From: Terriglobia bacterium
GTDB lineage: Bacteria; Acidobacteriota; Terriglobia; UBA7540
Assembly: GCA_022866195.1 (NCBI GenBank)
Contig: JALHUF010000213.1
Location: 1 to 10,896, forward strand
Direction of reading: 5' to 3'
DNA: 10,896 nt
Position 1 is the stretch's first letter, and every line of letters starts with the position of its first letter. A program made the translations under genes and the position numbers. The notes beneath the pieces were generated by a model that was not told where the DNA came from, did no database searches, and saw only the letters and a list, made by a program, of their open reading frames with translations. Below, piece after piece: positions 1-7,780 of the stretch.

Positions 1-11
1 AAGGGGGGCGT

Positions 12-127
12 AGGGGCGGACCTCTGTGTCCGCCCCTCAGAAGCAGCCGACATGAACCAGGGCGCGCACGCGGGCGCGCCCCTACTATTTGTAGCGCAGC
101 TCCCGCCCGCCGTGGCGGTGAGCTGCG
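12..127. repeat. Cluster of three GC-rich palindromes (REP-like)
   Basis: Three hairpins follow one another. The first is a perfect 10-bp stem (12-21 with 28-37, AGGGGCGGAC/GTCCGCCCCT, 6-nt loop). The second is an 8-bp stem of GGGCGCGC/GCGCGCCC (60-67 with 74-81). The third pairs CGCAGCTC (95-102) with GAGCTGCG (120-127) and continues inward as CCGCC/GGCGG with one bulged T. Such hairpins are typical of dispersed extragenic palindromes in GC-rich genomes. Whether copies occur elsewhere in this genome cannot be seen here. None is followed by a T run, so they are poor intrinsic terminators. Confidence 0.6.
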
Positions 128-128
128 G

Positions 129-296
129 CTCTTCCCGGTCATCTTAAATCGAATCCGCAAGATATTGGACCGTTTCCACGATTTAGCCGGCTTCACCATC
201 CGCCGCATCCAGGAAAAGCTCGAGCGACTTCTGGCGGGCTACAAGCGGTCGCCAAAAGCCGCGAATCAGTCGGCTGGGGTTCTTCAAGTCCCCTGA
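129..296 (+). pseudogene. Possible 3' end of an unrecognised gene or gene remnant
   Basis: One plus-strand frame stays open through this stretch and stops with TGA at 294-296. Its last ~55 codons are rich in G/C at third positions and encode an amphipathic, charged helix-like segment (for example ILDRFHDLAG, then RRIQEKLERLLAGYKR). There is no convincing start codon or ribosome site, and the frame runs back into the palindromes at 60-127. It could be a truncated gene whose 5' part was replaced by repeats, or chance. No family was recognised. Confidence 0.2.
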
Positions 297-314
297 AAAG
301 ACATATGTGGAAAA

Positions 315-2975
315 TCAGTACTCAACTGGGGGCGCGGAGGTTGAAGTGAATCTCCGCACAAGGGCGTTCTGGATTTTGGTGCTATTCACGAGGGAAGATT
401 CCTTTGCCTCTAATGAATACGTGCCGTTGACATCCAGGACGAAATCGAGATGGGTGAGTTTATCGCCGCGGATGAAGTAAATCCCCTCCGTGGTGGCGAG
501 GTACAAAACTTCTCCGACCCTTAGGATCTTGTTTACAATCGCGGGGATGGCGATGACGCGAAACGCGCCATGCTTTCGGTCGAACCGGGCAAGCCCGCCG
601 GAATAGGGGGCACCCTCAGGCCGACGGAATAACCCGAGCCAAATGTAACGGTCTTCGACCAAAATGGCGGAAGCGGACCAATCGGCCATTTCCGGATAGT
701 AGCGAACATGGAATTGCTTGGTTGAAATGTTGAAGTGCCCCAGCCCTCCCACGCCTGTTGTTCCTTCGCCATCGTAGAAACTCATCCCGAACCATACCTT
801 GTCGCCGACCAGTTGGAAGGGACCTATCCCCTCCTCAATCTTGGTCTGCTCCCGCGTATACCCGTGGGAGACCCGAACGGGCCGGTAATGCCAAAAGGTA
901 TCGTAGTCTGGCTGGGGCAGGGCGTGGAACAGCGTATCTCCGACGCGTACTTCATAGATACCTGGGATGGCATCCGGATTCATCGTCGTGTCGCAGAGAG
1001 GGTATCCACACACGAGGAACCGCTCGGTCGGGATTTCGGAAGCAGGCAACTCAATTGTATGCTCCCCCAGCTTGGTTATGTCCTCACGCGTTCGCATCGA
1101 ACTGAATCTTGGTATCACTTCCGTGTAGGGCTTGAGGTGGTAGGAATCTTGCGCCGGCCTCGGAACCACGCTCCAGGTGTTTCCAGAAAGAACATAATCG
1201 CTTTGCTCGCTCAACAAAACCAGTTTCTGACGGTTCTCTCTGACACCCAGCACGGGAGAGATCTTCTCGCCTCCGATTTCCTTGAGGATTCGCGTGCCCG
1301 TAACGGCTCCTTTAGCATCGCGGTCAATCTTCGTGAGGATTGAGCTTTCCCGGTCGGCGCTGCCAACGAAAAACAGAGTGCCCTGGAATTCGACCACCGA
1401 GTAAACGTTCATCGCATGGTAGCTGACCTTATTGGTCAACTTCTTTGAGGTCAGATCGTAGAAGTACTTCACACGCTCGGACTCGCCCCCGTACGTTTCA
1501 TCCTGCTTGGAGACAGTCAAAGTGCGCTCATCAGCTTCCAGAATCTTCAATCCCGTTCCCCATGGGCCACGGAAGACGTCAAGAACAAGAGAAAGTTCCT
1601 TCCCGGCGCCACTCACGATGAAGATTCCATCAGCCGCCCGCTTTGAATAGTCGATCTTTTCTCCCCGGCAGAGAACGTCTTCACGTGCAGCGGATCCCTC
1701 GACCACGGTGACAGCGTACTCCGGGCTGATTTTATGCTGCTTGAGGATTGTGAACCTGTTGAGGCATTCGCTGAACTCGACGAAGAACGGCGCAAATGGC
1801 TTCATTTCGTCGTCAGTGGCCACGAGATCGCCGGAGAATCCGGGATTCTCATCTCCGACGACCGTGGTTATCACGCCCGTATCGACATCAACGCGGCGCA
1901 CGCGATGGTTGGAGAAATCAGCGATGTAGAGGTTCCCCGCGGAGTCGAGGGCGATGCCCGTCGGGACGGCCAGACTGGCCTGGATTGCTGGGCCGCCGTC
2001 GCCGGCAAGTCGCCTGAGCCGGTTGCCCGCCACCGTGGTCATAATGCCGGTGGCCGAGTCCACGCGGTGGATGGTGTTCCAAGAACCGGCAGCGATGAAG
2101 AGATTGTAATCGGCATCAAAAGCGACTGCCGAGGGATTGAGCAAGCCTGTGCTCTTGGCGAGACTTCCGTCCCCCCGATAGCAGAGACCCCCGTCGCCAG
2201 CCACCGTGGTAATGATGTGCGTTGTGGCGTCAATCCTGCGGACTCGCCGATTGTTGTTATCGGCGATGAAAAGATTTCCGAGTTTATCCAGGGCGATGTC
2301 AGGGAACAGCCCCAGGCCAGCATCGATAGCCGGGCCACCGTCGCCCGCATACTCGCGGCTTCCATTGCCGGCCACTGTGGTAATGATTCCGGTGGCCGCG
2401 TCCACTCGGCGCACGCGATGGTTCCACGTATCAGCAATGAAGAGATTGCCGAATTGGTCTGTCTCCACGCCCGCGGGGCGAGACAAGCTCGCCTGAGTTG
2501 CAGGGCCACCGTCACCGTCGAACCCGCGCTTTCCGTTGCCAGCCACGGTCGAGATCGTTCCGGTCTTCGCGTCCACCCGGCGGATGCGGTTGTTGTCCCA
2601 ATCGGCGATGAAGAGGTTACCTGAAGGATCCGCGGCAAGTCCGCTCGGGTTGGATAGCAAGGCGCGAACCGCAGGGCCACCATCGCCTCCGAACCCTTTC
2701 TTTCCCGTCCCCACGATGACAGTCAATTGCCCTCGGGCGTCCAGCTTGAGAACTCGATTATCGAACTGGGCGGCGACAAACAGATTGCCCTTGCCGTCCA
2801 CGGCCACCGATCGCGGAGACTTCAGCGTGACGGCAGGAACCTGAGGGGTGACGGACCCACCGCCCGTGCCGGTCGGCGTCTGATCCTGGGCCGCCTCCCC
2901 CATGCAAAGCCAAAAGCTTGCAATGATGAAGCTGATCGGGCCCGCTAAGCCTTTTCCCTTACTGCCCCTGGTCAT
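315..2975 (-). CDS. Secreted NHL-repeat beta-propeller protein with a distinct C-terminal half
   Basis: This is an 886-residue protein if the ATG at 2975 is used. A TTG five codons upstream (2990) is possible but has no better ribosome site. Residues 1-29 look like a signal peptide (basic start, hydrophobic core, GEAA cleavage region). Residues ~50-383 are NHL repeats. Each blade carries a GNLFIAD core, an N-H-R-V-R-R-V-D strand, an ITTVAGNG strand and a GDGGPA turn. The turn aspartates fall at 98, 155, 212, 269, 326 and 383, exactly 57 residues apart. The last turn stops at GFSGD, after which the sequence changes character. Residues ~384-886 look beta-rich, with phrases such as GGLARFDRKHGAF that recall a second propeller, but I do not recognise the family. 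NHL proteins of this type are usually exported and bind proteins or polymers; no enzymatic residues are evident. The gene stands alone, divergent from the RHH pair. Precise function unknown. Confidence 0.85.
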   Translation of the reverse strand: MTRGSKGKGLAGPISFIIASFWLCMGEAAQDQTPTGTGGGSVTPQVPAVTLKSPRSVAVDGKGNLFVAAQFDNRVLKLDARGQLTVIVGTGKKGFGGDGGPAVRALLSNPSGLAADPSGNLFIADWDNNRIRRVDAKTGTISTVAGNGKRGFDGDGGPATQASLSRPAGVETDQFGNLFIADTWNHRVRRVDAATGIITTVAGNGSREYAGDGGPAIDAGLGLFPDIALDKLGNLFIADNNNRRVRRIDATTHIITTVAGDGGLCYRGDGSLAKSTGLLNPSAVAFDADYNLFIAAGSWNTIHRVDSATGIMTTVAGNRLRRLAGDGGPAIQASLAVPTGIALDSAGNLYIADFSNHRVRRVDVDTGVITTVVGDENPGFSGDLVATDDEMKPFAPFFVEFSECLNRFTILKQHKISPEYAVTVVEGSAAREDVLCRGEKIDYSKRAADGIFIVSGAGKELSLVLDVFRGPWGTGLKILEADERTLTVSKQDETYGGESERVKYFYDLTSKKLTNKVSYHAMNVYSVVEFQGTLFFVGSADRESSILTKIDRDAKGAVTGTRILKEIGGEKISPVLGVRENRQKLVLLSEQSDYVLSGNTWSVVPRPAQDSYHLKPYTEVIPRFSSMRTREDITKLGEHTIELPASEIPTERFLVCGYPLCDTTMNPDAIPGIYEVRVGDTLFHALPQPDYDTFWHYRPVRVSHGYTREQTKIEEGIGPFQLVGDKVWFGMSFYDGEGTTGVGGLGHFNISTKQFHVRYYPEMADWSASAILVEDRYIWLGLFRRPEGAPYSGGLARFDRKHGAFRVIAIPAIVNKILRVGEVLYLATTEGIYFIRGDKLTHLDFVLDVNGTYSLEAKESSLVNSTKIQNALVRRFTSTSAPPVEY

Positions 2976-3110
2976 CGAGCGATACCCCAAGAGGCGACGA
3001 TACGCTAGTTATCCGGTGCCCGCAATGGAACGGGACCGGCGAATTGGCTCGGAATGTCCATTTTGAACTTCCAGACCTTGCAGCGGGTAGCCGCGATTGG
3101 TGATTTTCCA

Positions 3111-3168
3111 ACCGTGGGCCTTTCCGAGCCCACGAATCCACGGTCGATTCAAAGACCGAATCAACCGT
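3111..3168. promoter_or_regulatory. Overlapping inverted repeats in the divergent intergenic region
   Basis: An 11-bp inverted repeat with one mismatch joins 3140-3150 (ACGGTCGATTC) to 3158-3168 (GAATCAACCGT) across a 7-nt loop. A second stem pairs CGTGGGC (3113-3119) with GCCCACG (3128-3134). A third option pairs ACCGTGG (3111-3117) with CCACGGT (3138-3144) and would exclude the first. The DNA lies 67-95 bp upstream of the RHH gene and just downstream of the minus-strand TATAAT. It could be an operator for the RHH protein or an alternating hairpin in the NHL gene leader. The pairing is directly visible; the role is inferred. Confidence 0.4.
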
Positions 3169-3175
3169 AGCTACC

Positions 3176-3205
3176 ATTATACCTTGCGGTGTCGCCCTGG
3201 TGCAA
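3176..3205 (-). promoter_or_regulatory. Putative promoter of the NHL-protein gene
   Basis: On the minus strand a perfect TATAAT occupies 3181-3176. A weak TTGCAC lies upstream at 3205-3200 with an 18-bp spacer. Transcription would start near 3169, giving a leader of roughly 190 nt before the ATG at 2975. The -35 match is poor (3 of 6). Confidence 0.35.
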
Positions 3206-3228
3206 AGTGGTGCGTTTTGGTGTATAGT
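3200..3228 (+). promoter_or_regulatory. Putative promoter of the RHH operon, possibly leaderless
   Basis: TATAGT at 3223-3228 is a good -10 element. Its first base after the usual 6-nt gap is at or next to the ATG at 3235, so the transcript may begin with the start codon. The -35 region (GTGCAA at 3200-3205, 17-bp spacer) is weak. It overlaps the -35 of the divergent minus-strand promoter, so one bound protein could affect both directions. Confidence 0.4.
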
Positions 3229-3234
3229 GAAGGC

Positions 3235-3492
3235 ATGGGAGCAACCAGCAAATCACTTCGCCAGAGTGTTTCACTGCCGGCGCGGCTGGCCAAGCGCGTC
3301 AGGTCGCTGGCCAAAAGCCAGCGGACGAGTGCCAATCGGGTGCTAGTTAGCCTGATCGAAACGGGCATGGAAGCGAAAGAGCGGGAAAGGCAGCGCTTCT
3401 ATGCGCTGGCTGGCCGGTTGGCCGAGTCGACCGATCCTGCCGAACGCGCAAGGCTCAAGAAAGAACTGGCGCGGATGACTTTCGGCGAATAG
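3235..3492 (+). CDS. Ribbon-helix-helix (CopG/Arc-like) DNA-binding protein, probable antitoxin or autoregulator
   Basis: This is an 85-residue protein. Residues ~8-45 fit a ribbon-helix-helix fold: a short strand (RQSVSLPARL), helix 1 (AKRVRSLAKSQ), a turn, then helix 2 beginning T-S-A-N-R and ending E-T-G. Residues ~46-85 form a charged tail (KERERQRFYALAGRL, then an Arg/Lys-rich helix) of the kind that antitoxins use to wrap their partner. The frame is open further upstream, but the ATG at 3235 is chosen because the fold starts there and a TATAGT -10 lies just before it. The only ribosome-site-like sequence is AAGG almost touching the ATG, which suits a leaderless message. The next gene starts on the base after the stop codon. 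RHH proteins dimerise and usually bind inverted repeats in their own promoter. The fold call is firm; the toxin-antitoxin role is inferred from size, order and coupling. Confidence 0.75.
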   Translation: MGATSKSLRQSVSLPARLAKRVRSLAKSQRTSANRVLVSLIETGMEAKERERQRFYALAGRLAESTDPAERARLKKELARMTFGE

Positions 3493-3735
3493 ATGCCCAA
3501 GATACAGTGGACGAACCTTCCACCGGCCTTGCGCGACCATCTCTTTGAGCGTCTCCGCGAACGGACGATCACTGCCGAGGATCTCTACAAGCTGAAGCTT
3601 TGGCGCGAATCCGAACCGGAGGCGCCCGAAGGCGAATGGTATAAGGACTTCGGTTCGTTCAAGATTTGCGGCGAAGGCAAATTCCCCAAGACTTTCTTGC
3701 TTTCCGGCCAACCCGCCAAAGGGAAACGGTTGTGA
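3493..3735 (+). CDS. 80-residue protein of unknown function, partner of the RHH protein
   Basis: The ATG directly follows the TAG of the RHH gene with no gap. It lacks a ribosome site of its own, so translation is probably coupled. The protein opens with a PKIQW-NLPP segment and a helix (residues ~11-37, LRDHLFERLRERTITAED). It continues through LKLWRESEPEAPEG to a strand-rich end around W48 (WYKDFGSFKICGEGKFPKTF). The W-Y-K-D-F-G-S-F-K and G-E-G-K-F-P-K-T-F-L-L pattern looks like a beta hairpin. There is no signal peptide or membrane segment. I recall similar small proteins annotated as hypothetical in related bacteria but cannot verify this here. It has the size of a type II toxin, yet none of the RelE/ParE, MazF, PIN, BrnT or HicA hallmarks is visible. 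Function unknown. Confidence 0.7.
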   Translation: MPKIQWTNLPPALRDHLFERLRERTITAEDLYKLKLWRESEPEAPEGEWYKDFGSFKICGEGKFPKTFLLSGQPAKGKRL

Positions 3736-3845
3736 AACAGAACGCCCATGCGCCGTGCGGTGCCCGCAGTTCGCGCCGCCGGGCCTCAGCTTCGAACGCT
3801 TCCTCCAAACCCTCCAGAGTGTGCGTGAAGAGTGCGGATTGAGCG

Positions 3846-3915
3846 CTGTAGCGGCGCTCTATGAGCGCCGGCTTTGGCATGAGGAAGAACCGGCGGGCGC
3901 AGACCGCCGCTACAG
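3846..3915. repeat. 70-bp MITE-like palindromic element
   Basis: The element has perfect 11-bp terminal inverted repeats, CTGTAGCGGCG at 3846-3856 and CGCCGCTACAG at 3905-3915. Inside the left end is a tight hairpin (GGCGCTC 3853-3859 with GAGCGCC 3863-3869, 3-nt loop). Inside the right end GGCGG pairs with CCGCC. It codes for nothing convincing. The structure fits a non-autonomous mobile repeat or a REP/BIME unit. No target-site duplication is obvious. Confidence 0.6.
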
Positions 3916-3963
3916 TTCCCCTACCGGCCAGCGACGACGAGGATGTCGCCGCTACAGTTCCCC
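3905..3963 (+). repeat. Direct repeat of the element's right end
   Basis: The 17-mer CGCCGCTACAGTTCCCC occurs at 3905-3921 and again at 3947-3963, 42 bp apart. The second copy carries the same terminal repeat as the 70-bp element but no left end. It is either the remnant of a second insertion or a local tandem duplication. It ends 11 bp before the hppA -35 element. Confidence 0.6.
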
Positions 3964-3974
3964 CCGTTCTTGCC

Positions 3975-4004
3975 TTGACGCCCATTTTTGGCGTGTGTTA
4001 TAAG
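3975..4004 (+). promoter_or_regulatory. Sigma-70-type promoter of hppA
   Basis: TTGACG (3975-3980) and TATAAG (3999-4004) are separated by 18 bp; TTATAA gives a 17-bp spacer. The match to the housekeeping consensus is good. Transcription would begin near 4011, leaving a leader of about 105 nt before the hppA start codon. Confidence 0.6.
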
Positions 4005-4037
4005 GGCTTGCTTAACGAGAACGCGTCTGCAAGCCCT
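4003..4037. promoter_or_regulatory. Inverted repeat overlapping the hppA -10 and start point
   Basis: AGGGCTTGC (4003-4011) and GCAAGCCCT (4029-4037) form a perfect 9-bp inverted repeat around a 17-nt spacer. The left arm begins inside the -10 element and reaches the expected start point. An operator for a dimeric repressor is therefore more likely than an RNA hairpin, since the left arm would be only partly transcribed. No regulator is identified. Confidence 0.4.
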
Positions 4038-4115
4038 CCCGAAGACTTTATGTCGGCGCACCCGACCTAACCCGCCTCGGGGGTACGAAAGCGAGATTGG
4101 TGCGGAGGAGATTCA

Positions 4116-6212
<2,097 letters not shown>

Positions 6213-6215
6213 GGG

Positions 6216-6253
6216 AGTCGAAAGTTGAAAGTCGAAAGTTAGAAGTTGAAAGT
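6216..6253 (+). repeat. Short tandem repeats, GAAAGTT type
   Basis: Directly after the hppA stop codon the motif GAAAGTT and variants (GAAAGTC, AGAAGTTG) repeat about five times with a 7-8 nt period. The strand is purine-rich. This resembles dispersed short-sequence tandem repeats seen in intergenic DNA of some GC-rich bacteria. Confidence 0.55.
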
Positions 6254-6270
6254 GAGCCGGAAGGGCCGCT

Positions 6271-6302
6271 GACTCCTGACTTCTGCCTCCTGCCTTCTGC
6301 CT
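6271..6302 (+). repeat. Short tandem repeats, CTTCTGCCT type
   Basis: A pyrimidine-rich array of CTCCTGA, CTTCTGC, CTCCTGC and CTTCTGC units (7-nt period) runs into the stop codon of the minus-strand gene. ACTTCT (6279-6284) can pair with AGAAGT (6241-6246) of the preceding array. Together the two arrays could form a hairpin between the convergent genes, possibly serving both as a terminator. That role is inferred. Confidence 0.5.
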
Positions 6303-6714
6303 AGAACCCGCGCGCGGTGCTCTTGATGCGCTTGGCCAACTTCTCAATCTTTTCCGCTTTAGTCACGACCTGGAAGGAGAGGACATTCTCGTTGGACTTG
6401 GCGAGTTCCTCCTGGAGGGCTTTGGCGAGCGTGGCCAGCTCGTCGGCGTCGCGTTTCATCTTCTCGAAATTCTGCTTGAGGAGCTCTTTCTTTTGCTTGC
6501 GGGTGAGAGCGGGGGGCAACGCGGTCTCCTCCGCGGGCTGAGACTCCGGTAATTGTGCTGCCGGCGTGGGCAGGCTGGTGTCCGCTGCGGGGGCGGAAGG
6601 CGCGTTGGGGAGTTCCGGCGCCCGTCGGGCCGGAGTGCCGAGGGGCATTCCTAGCAGGAAGGTGCAAAGGGCGAGCCCTTGTGGTAGCCATGCCTTGCGG
6701 ACAGACGAGATCAT
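6301..6714 (-). CDS. Small secreted coiled-coil protein of unknown function
   Basis: This is a 137-residue protein. Residues 1-~29 resemble a signal peptide (MISSVRK, hydrophobic LALCTFLLGM, then TPA). Residues ~30-70 are rich in Pro and Ala, a likely flexible linker. Residues ~70-132 are highly charged and predicted helical (RKQKKELLKQNFEKMKRDA, then E-L-A-K-A-L-Q-E-E-L, and KAEKIEKLAKRIK at the end), so a coiled coil is likely. There are no catalytic motifs. The ATG at 6714 has a strong ribosome site (GGAGGAG, 6-nt gap). It is transcribed toward hppA, sharing the repeat-filled gap, and divergently from the degenerate GGDEF gene. It is probably periplasmic; the role is unknown. Confidence 0.75.
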   Translation of the reverse strand: MISSVRKAWLPQGLALCTFLLGMPLGTPARRAPELPNAPSAPAADTSLPTPAAQLPESQPAEETALPPALTRKQKKELLKQNFEKMKRDADELATLAKALQEELAKSNENVLSFQVVTKAEKIEKLAKRIKSTARGF

Positions 6715-6752
6715 CGCTTGCTCCTCCTCTCCGAGCCGGGGTGGCTGGCGAC

Positions 6753-6782
6753 CAATCCAGGGCCCAGGCCAAAGGTGGATTG
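6753..6782. promoter_or_regulatory. Inverted repeat upstream of the secreted coiled-coil gene
   Basis: CAATCCA (6753-6759) and TGGATTG (6776-6782) are perfect 7-bp arms around a 16-nt spacer. The right arm overlaps the possible minus-strand -10 element. It may be an operator, or coincidence. Confidence 0.25.
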
Positions 6783-6808
6783 TATGCGGAGTCGGCCCGT
6801 TGCCACAA
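6779..6808 (-). promoter_or_regulatory. Possible promoter of the secreted coiled-coil gene
   Basis: On the minus strand TTGTGG (6808-6803) and TACAAT (6784-6779) are 18 bp apart. The expected start is near 6772, about 58 nt upstream of the ATG. Consensus match is moderate, mainly in the -10. Confidence 0.3.
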
Positions 6809-6914
6809 TCATGTCCTCAGGCGTGGAATCTCTTAAGGTGTCCCACCGCTTCGTCCGATAGAAACAAGGGGGCCATGGCAAGGGGAGGAGTCGGCTTCCG
6901 GGAGGGTCTGGACC

Positions 6915-7667
6915 ATGCGGATGTTTGACAGGATTGATGCCGCGACGCTTGAGGACCGCGACTGGCAATTGTGGATGCTAGCCATGGTGAGCATCTTCAT
7001 TCTGACGGCCGGCATGGCCTTACTGATGTACCCGACGGTCTTCGCCACCTCCGAGGGGCCGGGCGGGGTCATTCTCCGCCGCAGCTTTGTGGGCTTCTGC
7101 ATCCTCTGTTTTCTGCTGGAAGTCTACCTGCTCGACCGGCAACTGGTCATTCGCCGACTGCGCAAGCAGTTGGCGGAAGAGCAACAACTGAAGGTCCGCA
7201 TCGTGCAGCAGGCCAGCACGGATCTGCTGGGTTCTTTGCCCGGGTTCAGCCATTTTCAGGACCGGCTGGCGATGGAATTTCGGCGCGCGGCCAACACCCA
7301 GCAACCGCTCTCGCTGTTGCTGGTGGTTCTGCGGCTTGTGCGCGAGGTTGCCGGGCCGGAGGCGGCGGCTGCGGCGCAGGGCGACGTGGCCAAGGCGCTG
7401 ATCCGCAAGTTGCGTGGGGAGGACTCGATTTTCCTTTTTCAGCCTGGGGTTTTTGCTGTCGTGCTGCCCGGCGTGCGTGGCCCTGATGGTCAGCGCGTCG
7501 CGGATCGCCTGCGTGAAGGGTTGATAGACGTCGCGGGTGTCAGCAGTCGTTTCACGGCGGAGATTCAGGTGGTCAACTATCCCGAGCATGCCACCACGGC
7601 GCGCGAGATGGAGCAGATAGCCGCGCACTGTTTCTCGAAGGACAAGGCAGTGGCTAGCGCCGCCTGA
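6915..7667 (+). CDS. Membrane protein with a degenerate GGDEF domain
   Basis: This is a 250-residue protein. It has two membrane helices (~21-42 and ~57-73), a charged linker helix (~75-98) and a GGDEF-like domain (~99-248). The domain opens with TDLLGSLPGFSHF, the counterpart of the usual D-x-L-T-G-L-x-N-R motif. The active-site loop that should read GGDEF is QPGVF (176-180), embedded in FLFQPGVFAVVLPG. The metal-binding D-x-D stretch is also absent (SLLLVVLRLV). It should therefore not make cyclic-di-GMP. RGED (167-170) lies exactly five residues before the loop, the RxxD position of the allosteric inhibitory site, so ligand binding may persist. The ATG at 6915 follows a GGAGG site with a 9-nt gap. 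The next genes carry PilZ domains, the common cyclic-di-GMP receptors, which supports a signalling role. Domain assignment is fairly sure; the receptor role is inferred. Confidence 0.8.
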   Translation: MRMFDRIDAATLEDRDWQLWMLAMVSIFILTAGMALLMYPTVFATSEGPGGVILRRSFVGFCILCFLLEVYLLDRQLVIRRLRKQLAEEQQLKVRIVQQASTDLLGSLPGFSHFQDRLAMEFRRAANTQQPLSLLLVVLRLVREVAGPEAAAAAQGDVAKALIRKLRGEDSIFLFQPGVFAVVLPGVRGPDGQRVADRLREGLIDVAGVSSRFTAEIQVVNYPEHATTAREMEQIAAHCFSKDKAVASAA

Positions 7668-7780
7668 CCTTCAGCAGGCCCCGGCGCAAATCGAATCTCC
7701 GCCTCAACCCCGGCAGGGAAGCCTTGCGAGATTATGTGCTCTAGGGCAGCGAGCCAGGGAGAGGAAGGGCAAGCAGGGCA

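Noticed and set aside
1734..2624. 296-codon plus-strand open frame opposite the NHL gene
   Set aside because: It is antisense to the repeated NHL blades; periodic codons keep the opposite frame open. There is no ribosome site and the product shows no family features.
3659..3985. Minus-strand 108-codon open frame over the small genes and repeat
   Set aside because: It crosses the MITE-like repeat and overlaps the end of the coupled gene. A helix-like stretch is present but there is no good start or ribosome site.
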